64,000 nucleotides of DNA from Hyphomonas beringensis (GCF_000682755.1 NZ_AWFF01000001.1:186001-250000), one strand, 5' to 3'. Counted from the stretch's first letter, positions 53,465 through 62,808 are shown. Made by a program: numbers and translations. Notes: a model not told the origin generated them from the letters alone.

Positions 53465-55490
53465 TAATTTCGTCCGGTTTCGAAGCAAATGGCTCAATCG
53501 ATAGAGCCTGATAGATTTCTTCCGGGAAGTATACATCACCATTCTTTACCACCATGCGTGGGGTCTTGATAACGTTGAAGGTTTCCAGAGGATTGGAGGG
53601 CAACAGGACAAAGTCAGCGTATTTACCCGCCTCAATCGTGCCGAGATCGTCGCCATAACCGAGATATTCAGCAGGCTGCAAAACCCCAATGCGCAATACA
53701 TCTTCGGCAGGTATACCAGCGATCCTGTAAAGCTCCAGCTCGCGATGAACAGTGAAGCCTGTTCCGTCATCTGTGCCAGGCAAAATTACGATGCCCGCAT
53801 CATACATGCGCTGCAAAGTATCCATGAGAACCTGGAAGCTGTCTCTGTACGCCTTGTCCGCGGCCTCGTCCTCCAGTGTGACAAATGTGCGCTTGCGATA
53901 CCGCTGATATGAGATCGGCATGTGGTCCAGATAGTCCACATCTCCCGGAGGGGTCTCACCCGCCCGGCTCATCATCAGCCGTTCAAGTATGACAGCTGTA
54001 GGATCTATGCCGACATTATTTTCCTGCATCAGGGTCAGGGTTTCCTGAACCTTGTCAGAGTCCAGATCCAGCCCGGCTGCACGCGCCATACCCGTGAGAC
54101 GTAACGGTGTCCGCGTATCCTCATCCGGTGTCAGCAACCAACCCAGCATCAACTGGTTGATATGCGTTATTTCGTCATAGCCAGCACGGATCATGGCGTT
54201 TGCATTCGTGAATGCCGGAACGTGGCCGATCACACGCATACCGCGGCCATGGGATTTCTTCGCCATGGCAGGCACCCAAGCCGGATTCATGGAATTATAG
54301 ATCTTGATGAACGTATAGCCTCGCTCAGCATACCAATCGACGGCATCGAGGGCCTCCTGCTCACTCGCGACGACAATGCCGTAACGCGCTGAATAGGGGC
54401 TGCGCCCCTCAATGAAGCCAGCTGGGGTAATGCGGGGTCCGATCAGTGTCCCGTCATCAAGATCTTTCATGAGCTGTTGAAGAAACTCATTATTGTTGCC
54501 CATATCACGCGTGGATGTGACGCCCGCCGCAATATAATATAGGCCTGAGCTCAATGAGGCGTGTGAGTGCATGTCCCACATGCCGGGCATGATCGTGCCG
54601 CCTGCCCCATTGAACACCGTGACATCATCGGGATAGGTCTTGCCTGGCTGATAAGGCTCAATCGCCTCGATGCGCTCGTCTTTCACCAGTATAGTTGAGG
54701 GCGCGCTGATGCCTGCTGTGCGTGGGTCCAGTATATGGACATTCACGATGGCATATGGAGCGTCATAGGTATGACGCAGTTGCTGGGCCAAATCCTTGTA
54801 GCGCTGCGTTTGAAGCTCACGCGCCAATTCCATGAGAGAATTGGCCAAAGCCACATAGCCGTCCTTCACAACAACTGAGGCCTCAGAGAATTGAGAGAAA
54901 AACTTGCCCTCCTCGTCAAGCGCGATCAAGGTGGGGGCAAGGTCAATACCTGACAGCCTGTACACTGACAGAACGGCCTTCTTGCCGTCCGCTGCCAGGG
55001 TGACGTCCTCGACCTTCTCCAGCTTCATCTCACCGGTCGGAATGACAGGCAGTCTATGGTCTGCGTCTGCAAGCAGTGCCTTCGCGTAAACATAGTTTGC
55101 CCATGGACTGCCATCATTAACAGCATAAAGAACATCTCCCTGAACATCAGCATGCCCCTGGTCGGCCTGGCTATTCCAGATTGCCACGCCGTCTGACAGC
55201 TTGAAGCTTTCCTCGACATCCCCACCCATGAGAGACTTGCCCACAATAGACCATTCTAGCGGCACATTGTGTGGCCCCATAATGATCTGCTCAGTGTGCT
55301 TTGGGCCCCTGCCATTATCGTCCATGTAATATTCTACTGACGTCGAAGCTCCATCTTCGATGACCTTCAGATACCCGATCTCTTCATCATTCTGAACAAG
55401 ACTATAGGAATAGGTTTCCTGTGCTGCAGCCGTCAGGCCTGAGCAGACCAGGCCACAGGCGGCAACCAAAGCACCAGCGATATACTTCAT
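53448..55490 (-). CDS. exported amidohydrolase with a long N-terminal domain
   Basis: 680 residues, signal ending LTAAAQ. The first ~235 residues form a separate beta-rich domain (YSYSLVQNDEEIGYLKVIED, LPVIPTGEMKLEKV) not recognised. From about residue 250 comes a complete amidohydrolase barrel: WDMHSHAS, FIKIYNS (bridging Lys), IGHVPA, ITHINQ and LPGTDDGTG. Related secreted members hydrolyse dipeptides or cyclic amides. The ATG overlaps the end of S10-3 by 4 bp (ATGA), so the two enzymes are co-translated and likely act on the same peptides. Confidence 0.85.
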   Translation of the reverse strand: MKYIAGALVAACGLVCSGLTAAAQETYSYSLVQNDEEIGYLKVIEDGASTSVEYYMDDNGRGPKHTEQIIMGPHNVPLEWSIVGKSLMGGDVEESFKLSDGVAIWNSQADQGHADVQGDVLYAVNDGSPWANYVYAKALLADADHRLPVIPTGEMKLEKVEDVTLAADGKKAVLSVYRLSGIDLAPTLIALDEEGKFFSQFSEASVVVKDGYVALANSLMELARELQTQRYKDLAQQLRHTYDAPYAIVNVHILDPRTAGISAPSTILVKDERIEAIEPYQPGKTYPDDVTVFNGAGGTIMPGMWDMHSHASLSSGLYYIAAGVTSTRDMGNNNEFLQQLMKDLDDGTLIGPRITPAGFIEGRSPYSARYGIVVASEQEALDAVDWYAERGYTFIKIYNSMNPAWVPAMAKKSHGRGMRVIGHVPAFTNANAMIRAGYDEITHINQLMLGWLLTPDEDTRTPLRLTGMARAAGLDLDSDKVQETLTLMQENNVGIDPTAVILERLMMSRAGETPPGDVDYLDHMPISYQRYRKRTFVTLEDEAADKAYRDSFQVLMDTLQRMYDAGIVILPGTDDGTGFTVHRELELYRIAGIPAEDVLRIGVLQPAEYLGYGDDLGTIEAGKYADFVLLPSNPLETFNVIKTPRMVVKNGDVYFPEEIYQALSIEPFASKPDEIKGASH

Positions 55491-57004
55491 TCTTTACCCT
55501 CAAAATCCTTTGACGAAGGCAGGGAAGCGTGCGTCAAAAACCTGTAAATCCTGTTCGAAAAGCGCGCCCTGCCGTCCACCTCATCAAAGGGAGAATGCCC
55601 AGTCGGCATCTTGATCAGGTCAACACGCTCTTCGGGCAGACCCGCATGGCTGAGCGCGTATTGTGTGGCCAATACCGGCGTAGCGAGATCACGGTAACCG
55701 CCAAACACCAATAGCGAGACATTGTCATGGTCCTGCAGGAAGTCTCCCAACAGAGGCGCTCCATTGGTATAAAATAGACCGCTATTCTGGCTGGACCAGC
55801 CCCAGGCAAAGTTCGCATCCAGGTTAAGGGACCAGTATCCATCAAGGCCTGCCAGGCCAGTTGCCTGCTCCAGATAAGAAGCAATGTCTTCCGCGATAAT
55901 CTTGTTGGAGCTGCCGAGTCCAAGTGACGGGTCATTTGCGGCAGCCGGCCTATCCGAATTTTCCGGTTTCTTCACCGGGCGAACAATCGCCGTATTGAGG
56001 CGGCTCACCAGCATGCCCTGATCTGCCATGACGTTTTCAAGAAACATCTGCGTATCGATACGCAATTTCGACGTGAGGATATCCTGCTTGGCAAGACCGG
56101 TCATTGCAGCCAACTTCGCCGCTATATCCTCAGCCGTTTGAGGACTTAAAAGATCGCCCTGCTGCAAGGCGACGAGATACTCTGTTTCAGCAAATTCACG
56201 GGCGACATTCCATACTTCGCCTTCGCTATCGACTTCAAGGTGAGACTTGCCCAAACGCCAGGCAGTAGCTGCCATGGTTGGCAGAGCAAAAACATAGCCG
56301 AGATCGCTCTCACTCCCACTGGCATCCAGCATGGGTGAGACAAGGACAAGACCCGCGACTTTCACGTCCCCTATCGACGGCATCATGTTTGCCAGCCGGA
56401 AGCCGCCATAGCTCTGCCCTGTGATGAAGACAGGCGCGTTTTCCCGGTCGTGCTCTGCCAGCCAAGCATGAATATATCTGCTGACAGCCTCCGCATCGCC
56501 ATCAATGCTTAGATACGGGCTCTTGCCATCAGGATCTGAGGCGCGGCTAAAGCCAGTTTCGACCGGGTCGATGAAGACCAAGTCGGCTGCCCTAAGAAGA
56601 GTGTCAGGATTCTCCGGGAATACGCCATCTGCGCCAGTCCCCTTCTCCGGACGACTACGCGGGCCAAGAGCGAAGTGGAGAGGAGAAGAAGAGGCCCCAG
56701 GCCCGCCATTGAACAGGAACATGACGGGCCGTGCGGCGCCCGCCTCGCAGGATTGACACAGATAGGATGTACCGGAAATCGTAGTGGCATGATCGTCACT
56801 CGTAATTTCGAGCGCGAAGCTGTCCCAATGCACCACATAAGAAAGCGGGTCTGCGCCGTAAGTATCAGAGACATGGAATGTCTTGTCGGTTTGCACATGC
56901 TCCCAAACGGCAGGCGCGGGCTCTGCTGCGGCATGCAAGGCCGCTGCACCAAATGCAGATGCCAGCGCAGCAGCGAAGAGAGACTTTCGACAAAACATGC
57001 TCAT
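55487..57004 (-). CDS. S10 serine carboxypeptidase-like enzyme 3, exported
   Basis: About 505 residues with a signal ending AALHAAAE. Glycine motif NGGPGASS (99-106). The nucleophile motif is GQSYG (Ser198) where S10 enzymes have GESYG: the Glu that contributes to C-terminal carboxylate binding in carboxypeptidase Y is replaced by Gln. Asp in GGYRDLATPVLAT and His in PTGHSPFDE complete the triad. It is first in the two-gene run with the amidohydrolase. Start: ATG 57004 is five bases after GAGG; 57007 and 57028 are alternatives. Confidence 0.9.
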   Translation of the reverse strand: MSMFCRKSLFAAALASAFGAAALHAAAEPAPAVWEHVQTDKTFHVSDTYGADPLSYVVHWDSFALEITSDDHATTISGTSYLCQSCEAGAARPVMFLFNGGPGASSSPLHFALGPRSRPEKGTGADGVFPENPDTLLRAADLVFIDPVETGFSRASDPDGKSPYLSIDGDAEAVSRYIHAWLAEHDRENAPVFITGQSYGGFRLANMMPSIGDVKVAGLVLVSPMLDASGSESDLGYVFALPTMAATAWRLGKSHLEVDSEGEVWNVAREFAETEYLVALQQGDLLSPQTAEDIAAKLAAMTGLAKQDILTSKLRIDTQMFLENVMADQGMLVSRLNTAIVRPVKKPENSDRPAAANDPSLGLGSSNKIIAEDIASYLEQATGLAGLDGYWSLNLDANFAWGWSSQNSGLFYTNGAPLLGDFLQDHDNVSLLVFGGYRDLATPVLATQYALSHAGLPEERVDLIKMPTGHSPFDEVDGRARFSNRIYRFLTHASLPSSKDFEGKE

Positions 57005-57198
57005 CATATCCTCATTTTCAGCCAACATGCCCTATCTTTCCTATGCCTATTTCCACGCCCTGGATGATAGAACCGAAAAAATCATGCTGGAGGGCGGTAT
57101 TCCCTGAATGATCCATTCTGCGAGCCTGTGATTCCTGCATGTCTTCACTGTCGACTAGCCTCAGTAAAGAGTTAGACTCGGTAGCGTAATCGAGAGAG

Positions 57199-58461
57199 AT
57201 GATCATGCTGCTGTCCCGCCGAAACTATTTGCTCTTGTCTGCTGCGGCGCTTGCTGGGTCGGCCTCCTGCAAATCTGCCTCCGCTTTAGAGACGCCGCTG
57301 CCTACGGCGCGCAAGAGTGATGTAAAACTGCCTGATCGCAATGACTTTCGCCTTGGCGATACAGTCTATCTCGATGCCGGATCACAGCACCCGATCTCAA
57401 ACATGGCACGCGCATCGCTGGAAGCTTATACCGACCACCGGCAAACCCTTGCACCTGACGACGACTATTCCCTGAACAGCGACGCGGCGATTGAAAAATT
57501 CGCGCGCCTGGTCAACGCAGACCCCGACGAGATCACTTTTGTCCAGAGCACGACAACTGGAGAACAAATGATCATCAGGTCACTCGGCCTACCTGAGAAA
57601 GGCGCAAAAGTCGTCACCGATACGCTGCACTTTTTCGGGTCTTTTCCGCTCTATGAAGAGCTGGAGAAGCAGGGCTGCGACGTAACTTGGGTATATGCAA
57701 AAGACGGCCGCATTGACATGGCTGACATGGACAAGGCCATCACGCCGGGAACTCGGCTCGTCAGCCTGTCACTTGTATCTACACTGAATGGATTCGAGCA
57801 TGACCTCAAGGCTGTGTGTGACCTAGCCCACTCGCGCGGTGCGCTTGTCTATGCAGACATCATCCATGCGGCAGGCTGTGTCCCAGTGGACCTGCATGCC
57901 AGCGGCGTCGATTTCGCTTGCTGTGCCAGCTACAAATGGCTGATGGGAGATTTCGGACTAGGCTTTATCTATGCACGGCGTAATGCCATGAAGCACCTGC
58001 AGCGTACAAATTACGGCTATTATGGCATCAGCCAATTCACCTCTCACGTCTATCCGTATGACACGCCGGGAGACACAGTAGCTGATTATGCTTTTGCAGA
58101 TGATGCTGCCGGATGGTTTGCGCTGGGAACTTATTCCCACACGACCGTGGCAATGCTGAATGCCGCTCTGGACCTGATCCTGGATCTTGGAGTGGAGACG
58201 ATCCAGAACCATGCCATCGGACTGACGACCAGGCTGAAAGAAGGCCTTCTTTCCAGAGGGTACAATCTCATCACTCCGCCAGAAGCGACGACACCTCTTG
58301 TAGCGTGCGCTTATGAAGGTGCGCGTGAGAATCTGAAAGAGCCGATGAAGAAAGCCGGTATCGTAACGACACTGTCTACCAACCGCTTTCGTCCGAGTGT
58401 CTCCATCTTCAACACGGAAGATGATGTGGACATGTTCCTCGAAACCGTCGGAACAGCCTGA
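57199..58461 (+). CDS. Tat-exported class V aminotransferase fold PLP enzyme
   Basis: 420 residues. The N-terminus SRRNYLLLSAAALAGSASC carries a twin-arginine motif (S-R-R-x-Y-L), hydrophobic core and possible cleavage after SASA. The mature part is a fold-type I, class V PLP enzyme: Asp220 in VYADIIHAAG and Lys246 in ASYKWLMG should bind PLP. Relatives include cysteine desulfurases and isopenicillin N epimerase-like proteins, so epimerase or lyase action on amino acids or peptides is possible; the reaction is not decided. Divergent from the S10-3/amidohydrolase pair. ATG 57205 is equally plausible, spaced six bases from GAGAG. Confidence 0.88.
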   Translation: MIMLLSRRNYLLLSAAALAGSASCKSASALETPLPTARKSDVKLPDRNDFRLGDTVYLDAGSQHPISNMARASLEAYTDHRQTLAPDDDYSLNSDAAIEKFARLVNADPDEITFVQSTTTGEQMIIRSLGLPEKGAKVVTDTLHFFGSFPLYEELEKQGCDVTWVYAKDGRIDMADMDKAITPGTRLVSLSLVSTLNGFEHDLKAVCDLAHSRGALVYADIIHAAGCVPVDLHASGVDFACCASYKWLMGDFGLGFIYARRNAMKHLQRTNYGYYGISQFTSHVYPYDTPGDTVADYAFADDAAGWFALGTYSHTTVAMLNAALDLILDLGVETIQNHAIGLTTRLKEGLLSRGYNLITPPEATTPLVACAYEGARENLKEPMKKAGIVTTLSTNRFRPSVSIFNTEDDVDMFLETVGTA

Positions 58462-58486
58462 TTGGAACAGTCACAGGGTTCACGAA

Positions 58487-59443
58487 TTAGCCCGGCTCCT
58501 GAGACATGCTCATCCAGACATGGCCAGCTGCGGCGATGTCCTGAATGATGTGACCCAAGGATTTGTAGATTGTAATGTCTGCATCGGATGTACGGCCGTC
58601 TACCTTGCTCAGAAGAACCTCACCGATCTCTCCCAGAAGATGGCTGGCCTGTATGGCACCGCTTGCAAGAGCGTGACGATATTCCGACCCTTGAGCCTCA
58701 ACAGAGGGCCGGGAGTCGGCAAAGTAACGAGACCGGCTCACCAGCGCATCATCCACCTCGCGCGGGCCGTCAAAACTTGAGCCGACAACATTCACATGTG
58801 TGCCCGGCTTTACCATATCGGCCAGCAAGACGGGTAGATCCGAAGACGTCACTGTACAAATGATATCCGCCACGCCTACCGCCTGTTCAACATCATGATG
58901 AGCCGTCGCGCGTATGCCCATCTCGTCTTCTACCTTTGCGGCTAATGCTGAGGCCTTTTCCGGCGTTCTCCCCCAGATGCGAATCTCATCCAGATCGCGA
59001 ACTTCCGGCAAGGCCCTGGCATGGTGAAGTGCTTGCTCACCCGTGCCCAGAATTGCCAGAACCTTACTATCCTCGCGGGCCAGAACATCCGTTGCCATGG
59101 CACTGGCACTCGCGGTACGGCGCGACGTGATCTCTCCTGCTTCCGCTATGCAGGCGGGCGCACATGTTCGGGGGTCAAAAACGACCACGACACCTTGGTG
59201 GGACGGAATATCATTCTGAGCGGAGTGCGGCGTTACGCAGATCAGCTTGGAACCAAACGCTGCGCTCGTGCCCATCGTACCAGCCATGATCCCGAACATG
59301 CGGCCTTCATCCAGTGGCAAGATCTGCCTCAGCATCTGCTCCGTCGTGCCACCGGACAAGCGTGCCATGGCCGCGCGCATAACAGAGATGCAATCATTGT
59401 AACTGAGATGCGCTTTGATGTCGTCTGCACTTACAACAAACAT
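58487..59443 (-). CDS. ornithine cyclodeaminase/mu-crystallin family oxidoreductase
   Basis: 318 residues. The NAD-binding motif AILGTGEQALHHARAL is followed by WGRTPEKA, and the family end YKSLGHIIQDIA. The N-terminal domain has the Arg in EITSRRTASASA used for the substrate carboxylate. Members include ornithine cyclodeaminase, alanine dehydrogenase and Delta1-pyrroline-2-carboxylate/ketimine reductases that work on imino acids from D-proline or hydroxyproline. It lies last in the leftward run permease, TBDT 3, this gene, so catabolism of an imported amino acid is likely. It has no signal and is cytoplasmic. Confidence 0.9.
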   Translation of the reverse strand: MFVVSADDIKAHLSYNDCISVMRAAMARLSGGTTEQMLRQILPLDEGRMFGIMAGTMGTSAAFGSKLICVTPHSAQNDIPSHQGVVVVFDPRTCAPACIAEAGEITSRRTASASAMATDVLAREDSKVLAILGTGEQALHHARALPEVRDLDEIRIWGRTPEKASALAAKVEDEMGIRATAHHDVEQAVGVADIICTVTSSDLPVLLADMVKPGTHVNVVGSSFDGPREVDDALVSRSRYFADSRPSVEAQGSEYRHALASGAIQASHLLGEIGEVLLSKVDGRTSDADITIYKSLGHIIQDIAAAGHVWMSMSQEPG

Positions 59444-59471
59444 GGAGTTTTACTCTGCTGTCTGAAATTAA

Positions 59472-59517
59472 CTTGCGCCGATGGCCACAGACCAAAGCCT
59501 GCGAACATCGGCGCAAG
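59472..59517. repeat. strong intercistronic hairpin after TBDT 3
   Basis: CTTGCGCCGATG (59472-59483) pairs perfectly with CATCGGCGCAAG (59506-59517), loop of 22 bases. It lies about 95 bp after the TBDT stop and 29 bp before the cyclodeaminase start on the minus strand. The minus strand continues TTAATTTC, so partial termination is possible. Confidence 0.8.
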
Positions 59518-59611
59518 ACCGGAGGGGGAGATAGCAAACAGACATTTACAGACGCTGTTCGGAGGTACCCCAGCACTGCGTAGCATGTAAGTTATCTCCC
59601 CAAGCCGAACA

Positions 59612-62600
59612 TCAGAACTTGTAGTTCACACCGGCGAAGTAACGACGGCCCAGAATATCACCATAGGACAGGGTCGGGTAAGACGGCTGCTCATCGGTAA
59701 AGTTCGTGATACCTGCGCGGATCGCCAGACCATTGTCGAAATCATAGATAGCAGAGATATCGTGGGTGATGTTACTGTCGATGAACGGGTTCGGATTATT
59801 TTCGATCGTCGCCCCTTGCTCAGCGCTGACATTGTCCAGATAGTTCAACTGATAAGAAACGATCAGAGGCCCGGTTGCATAGCGGGCGTTGAAACGGCCC
59901 GTCCAATCAGGATCATCAACCGTGTTATCGCTGCGATTGAAGGTCGTGCCGGTAACTGATGTGCTCAACTCTGACACGTGTGTTGCCTCAAGGCCAAAGG
60001 ACATCTGACCAGGCGCACCATTCCAGACAGCATCAAGGTCGAAATCATAGTTCGCGTAATATACTTCGCCCTTGAAGATGATTTGACCGGCATTGAAGGT
60101 CGTCGTTCGCCCCGTCACCACCGTGCCCGCCGGGTTCGTGCCGTCTGCCGCCTGAAGGCGGGTAAAGGCAGAACACACCTCATCAGAGGGGCTAGCGCTG
60201 TCATAACAGGCGGCCATGAAGTCTTCCGTCGTGAAGGCCGAAAGACCGTCTGTCAGGTCGATTTCGATGCGGTCCGCAGACAGAGTCAGACCCGGGACTA
60301 GGAAGTGGTCAAATACGATACCGTAGGTGACCGTATCAGAGACCTCGTTGCGCAGCTCCGGGTTACCACCGACAGCAACGCTCGTGATCGAGAAGTTCTC
60401 GGCCGGATCCTGGAAGGATGCCAGATCACCATATTGAGGATTAGCAGCCCATTCGGCTTCACAATTGGCGCGGCGGATAGACGGGTTCGGCCCCGCATCG
60501 ATCCGATCAGCGTCACATGGGTCATTCCCCGCATTGGAGATCGTCGTGTTGGCGGGTGCAAACAACTGCTCAAGCGTCGGTGCACGGAAGTTACGGCTCT
60601 TCGTGGCACGAATCGTCACGCCATCTGTCACTTCCCAGCGCGTGCCTACACTCCAGACAGATTCCTCGCCTGCGATGGAGTTGTCGACAAAACGGTATGT
60701 ACCATTCAGCTCAAGAGCCTGAGCGAAGGGCAGAGTTACATCACCGCCCAGAATAGGCACCAGAACCTCAGCTGACAGCTCGTTCGTATTGTAGTCGCCG
60801 GATGTCGGCACTTCCTGCGTGCCGCCAGAGAGAAGGCCAAGCTGGTTGGCTTCATAAGGCGTGAAGCTGGCTTCCTCACGGCGATGCTCATAGGCCAGCA
60901 CCATGTCGATTGCGCCAGCCGGAAGCTGATAAACTTCCGTACCGATGGTGGCCAGGAAATCGAACTGCTTGTTCTTGTAGTCCATGCCGGACATCACAGA
61001 GACATAGCGAGATGCAGCTTCGCTGATATTGCCGGCACCGAACGGGTTCAGCGGGGCACAGTTCGGGTCGTCATTCGTCGTGTCAGAATCTGCATTGATG
61101 GCACAAACAATGTTGCCGGCGCCGTCATCTACAGCCCGAACGGCATTGTTGAACTTGGCGATATCCGCATCCCAAACGGACTGTGAACCGCTGACTTCAG
61201 CATAGCTGCCTGATACGGTCCAGTAGAAGTTCCTGTCGGCGGCATCAAAGTCACCTTCCAGGCCAACGAGACCGCGCCAGACTTCTGTTTCGTTCTTCTG
61301 AACATTGGATGGGAACGTATCATTGTAGAAGTTCCGAGACAGCCACAGAGGCGCACCAGCCGCAAAAGATGGGCTTGCGGCGGAAAGTGACGCAATCGCA
61401 TCATCCGTCAGGAAGGGATTGCTGCGAGTGAATAGAATTGCACCAAGCGCAGGATCTGTCTGGTTCAGAACCGTACGCGCATATCCCTGTGGAACGCTCT
61501 CAGCATCCGTCTTGGAGTAAAGAAGCTCCGTATTGAGACGGATACCCGGCGTAAGGTCATAATGGCCAATCAGGTTACCGCTCAAGCGGTCAACACCTGT
61601 GCGCAGGCCTGCAAGATCGCTATAGCGCGTGCCCTGGCCACCTTCCGCGAACGGGATCCCCAGGACATCACCCGGATCGTAAGAGATGATCGAGCCATCA
61701 GGCGCAAACTGGATAGGCGTACCATCCAGCGTCGTCTGGAACATTTCCAGCGGCGCCGGGACGCTGTAGACAACACCGTTGCCATTGAAGTTCCAAAAAT
61801 AGGCCGGGATGACTTCCCTCAAGGACGGAATGCCGTCATTGGGCCCCGTATCATCCGGGTTGCCCTGCGTGATGCGGGAGCGATTGGACGTCGGGAAATC
61901 CGAGAAGCGGACAAGCGGCGTGCTGGAGCCTTCGATATTGATCGCGACATTACCGCGGTCATTGTCGAAGTTCTGCCCCGCAGTTACGCGCCAGGACGTC
62001 TGCTCGTAATTGTTGAGTTCGGTGTCACCATACTGAAAGTCCAGTTCGACGCCTTCGAAGTCATCGCGCAGGATGTAGTTTACAACACCGGCAATCGCGT
62101 CAGAGCCATATACAGCGGCGCCACCAGCCTGCACGACTTCGATACGGTCAATCAGGCCCGTCGGGATGATATTGGCATCAACCTGAGCATCACCGAGACC
62201 GCTGGAGGTCGTAACGAAACGACGGCCATTAACCAACGTCAGAGTGCGCCCGGCTCCCAGACCGAACAATTCGGCATATTGCTGGCCGTCGCCACTACTG
62301 CTGCCGTCGCCTGCTGCCTGGTTATATTGCGGCACCAGAGAAGTTATCTGGTTGAGGGCGTCTGCAGCGCTGACAAGTCCGCGCTCGGCGAAGACCTCGT
62401 CACCGATGCTCGTCACCGGGGCAGACGTTTCCGCGACGCTGCGGCGGATACGGGATCCGGTTACAACAACAGCATCCATGGTCGCCGTTTCATCTGCGGC
62501 CTGCTCGGGAACTGACAAGGTGTCACTTTCCTGGGCGTTTGCCGACGATGCGACGAGAACAGGCACAAGGGCCGCAGCGGCACAGGTGCTAAGCAGATTT

Positions 62601-62623
62601 TTGATAACAACGGCACGTTTCAT
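59612..62623 (-). CDS. TonB-dependent outer-membrane receptor 3 (large, ~1000 residues)
   Basis: About 1003 residues with a signal ending SSANAQ. Same subfamily as the block A receptor: VVVTGSRIRRSVAET, LGAGRTLTLVNGRRF, DRIEVVQAGGAAVYGSDAIA; it ends with a barrel strand (RRYFAGVNYKF). Located between an APC permease gene and the cyclodeaminase gene, all leftward, so it probably imports peptides or amino-acid derivatives. ATG 62623 (MKRAVV) is used; ATG 62635 would add four residues. Confidence 0.94.
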   Translation of the reverse strand: MKRAVVIKNLLSTCAAAALVPVLVASSANAQESDTLSVPEQAADETATMDAVVVTGSRIRRSVAETSAPVTSIGDEVFAERGLVSAADALNQITSLVPQYNQAAGDGSSSGDGQQYAELFGLGAGRTLTLVNGRRFVTTSSGLGDAQVDANIIPTGLIDRIEVVQAGGAAVYGSDAIAGVVNYILRDDFEGVELDFQYGDTELNNYEQTSWRVTAGQNFDNDRGNVAINIEGSSTPLVRFSDFPTSNRSRITQGNPDDTGPNDGIPSLREVIPAYFWNFNGNGVVYSVPAPLEMFQTTLDGTPIQFAPDGSIISYDPGDVLGIPFAEGGQGTRYSDLAGLRTGVDRLSGNLIGHYDLTPGIRLNTELLYSKTDAESVPQGYARTVLNQTDPALGAILFTRSNPFLTDDAIASLSAASPSFAAGAPLWLSRNFYNDTFPSNVQKNETEVWRGLVGLEGDFDAADRNFYWTVSGSYAEVSGSQSVWDADIAKFNNAVRAVDDGAGNIVCAINADSDTTNDDPNCAPLNPFGAGNISEAASRYVSVMSGMDYKNKQFDFLATIGTEVYQLPAGAIDMVLAYEHRREEASFTPYEANQLGLLSGGTQEVPTSGDYNTNELSAEVLVPILGGDVTLPFAQALELNGTYRFVDNSIAGEESVWSVGTRWEVTDGVTIRATKSRNFRAPTLEQLFAPANTTISNAGNDPCDADRIDAGPNPSIRRANCEAEWAANPQYGDLASFQDPAENFSITSVAVGGNPELRNEVSDTVTYGIVFDHFLVPGLTLSADRIEIDLTDGLSAFTTEDFMAACYDSASPSDEVCSAFTRLQAADGTNPAGTVVTGRTTTFNAGQIIFKGEVYYANYDFDLDAVWNGAPGQMSFGLEATHVSELSTSVTGTTFNRSDNTVDDPDWTGRFNARYATGPLIVSYQLNYLDNVSAEQGATIENNPNPFIDSNITHDISAIYDFDNGLAIRAGITNFTDEQPSYPTLSYGDILGRRYFAGVNYKF

Positions 62624-62723
62624 TGAGGACCCCATTTTCCTGCACGACTTTTGTTGGCGCACCAACTTTGTCGGTCGGCGCAAATTTCTCTCTGAGAACA
62701 CGCTAGAAACAGGATGACGAAAA

Positions 62724-62775
62724 TTTTATCCTATTTGCATGACTTGCCTGCTGCGTAGCGCAACAATTATTCTCC
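62724..62775. promoter_or_regulatory. promoter region of TBDT 3 with motifs shared with other promoters
   Basis: TTTTATCCTATTT (62724-62736) matches TTTTATCCCATTT at 38365-38377 in 12 of 13 bases. GCGCAACAATTATTCTCC (62758-62775) matches the core of 52713-52729 at most positions. Both lie 100-155 bp upstream of the TBDT ATG in the TBDT/permease spacer. Confidence 0.35.
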
Positions 62776-62808
62776 AGGCCTATTCCCATGAATATTCATT
62801 TCAGATGG

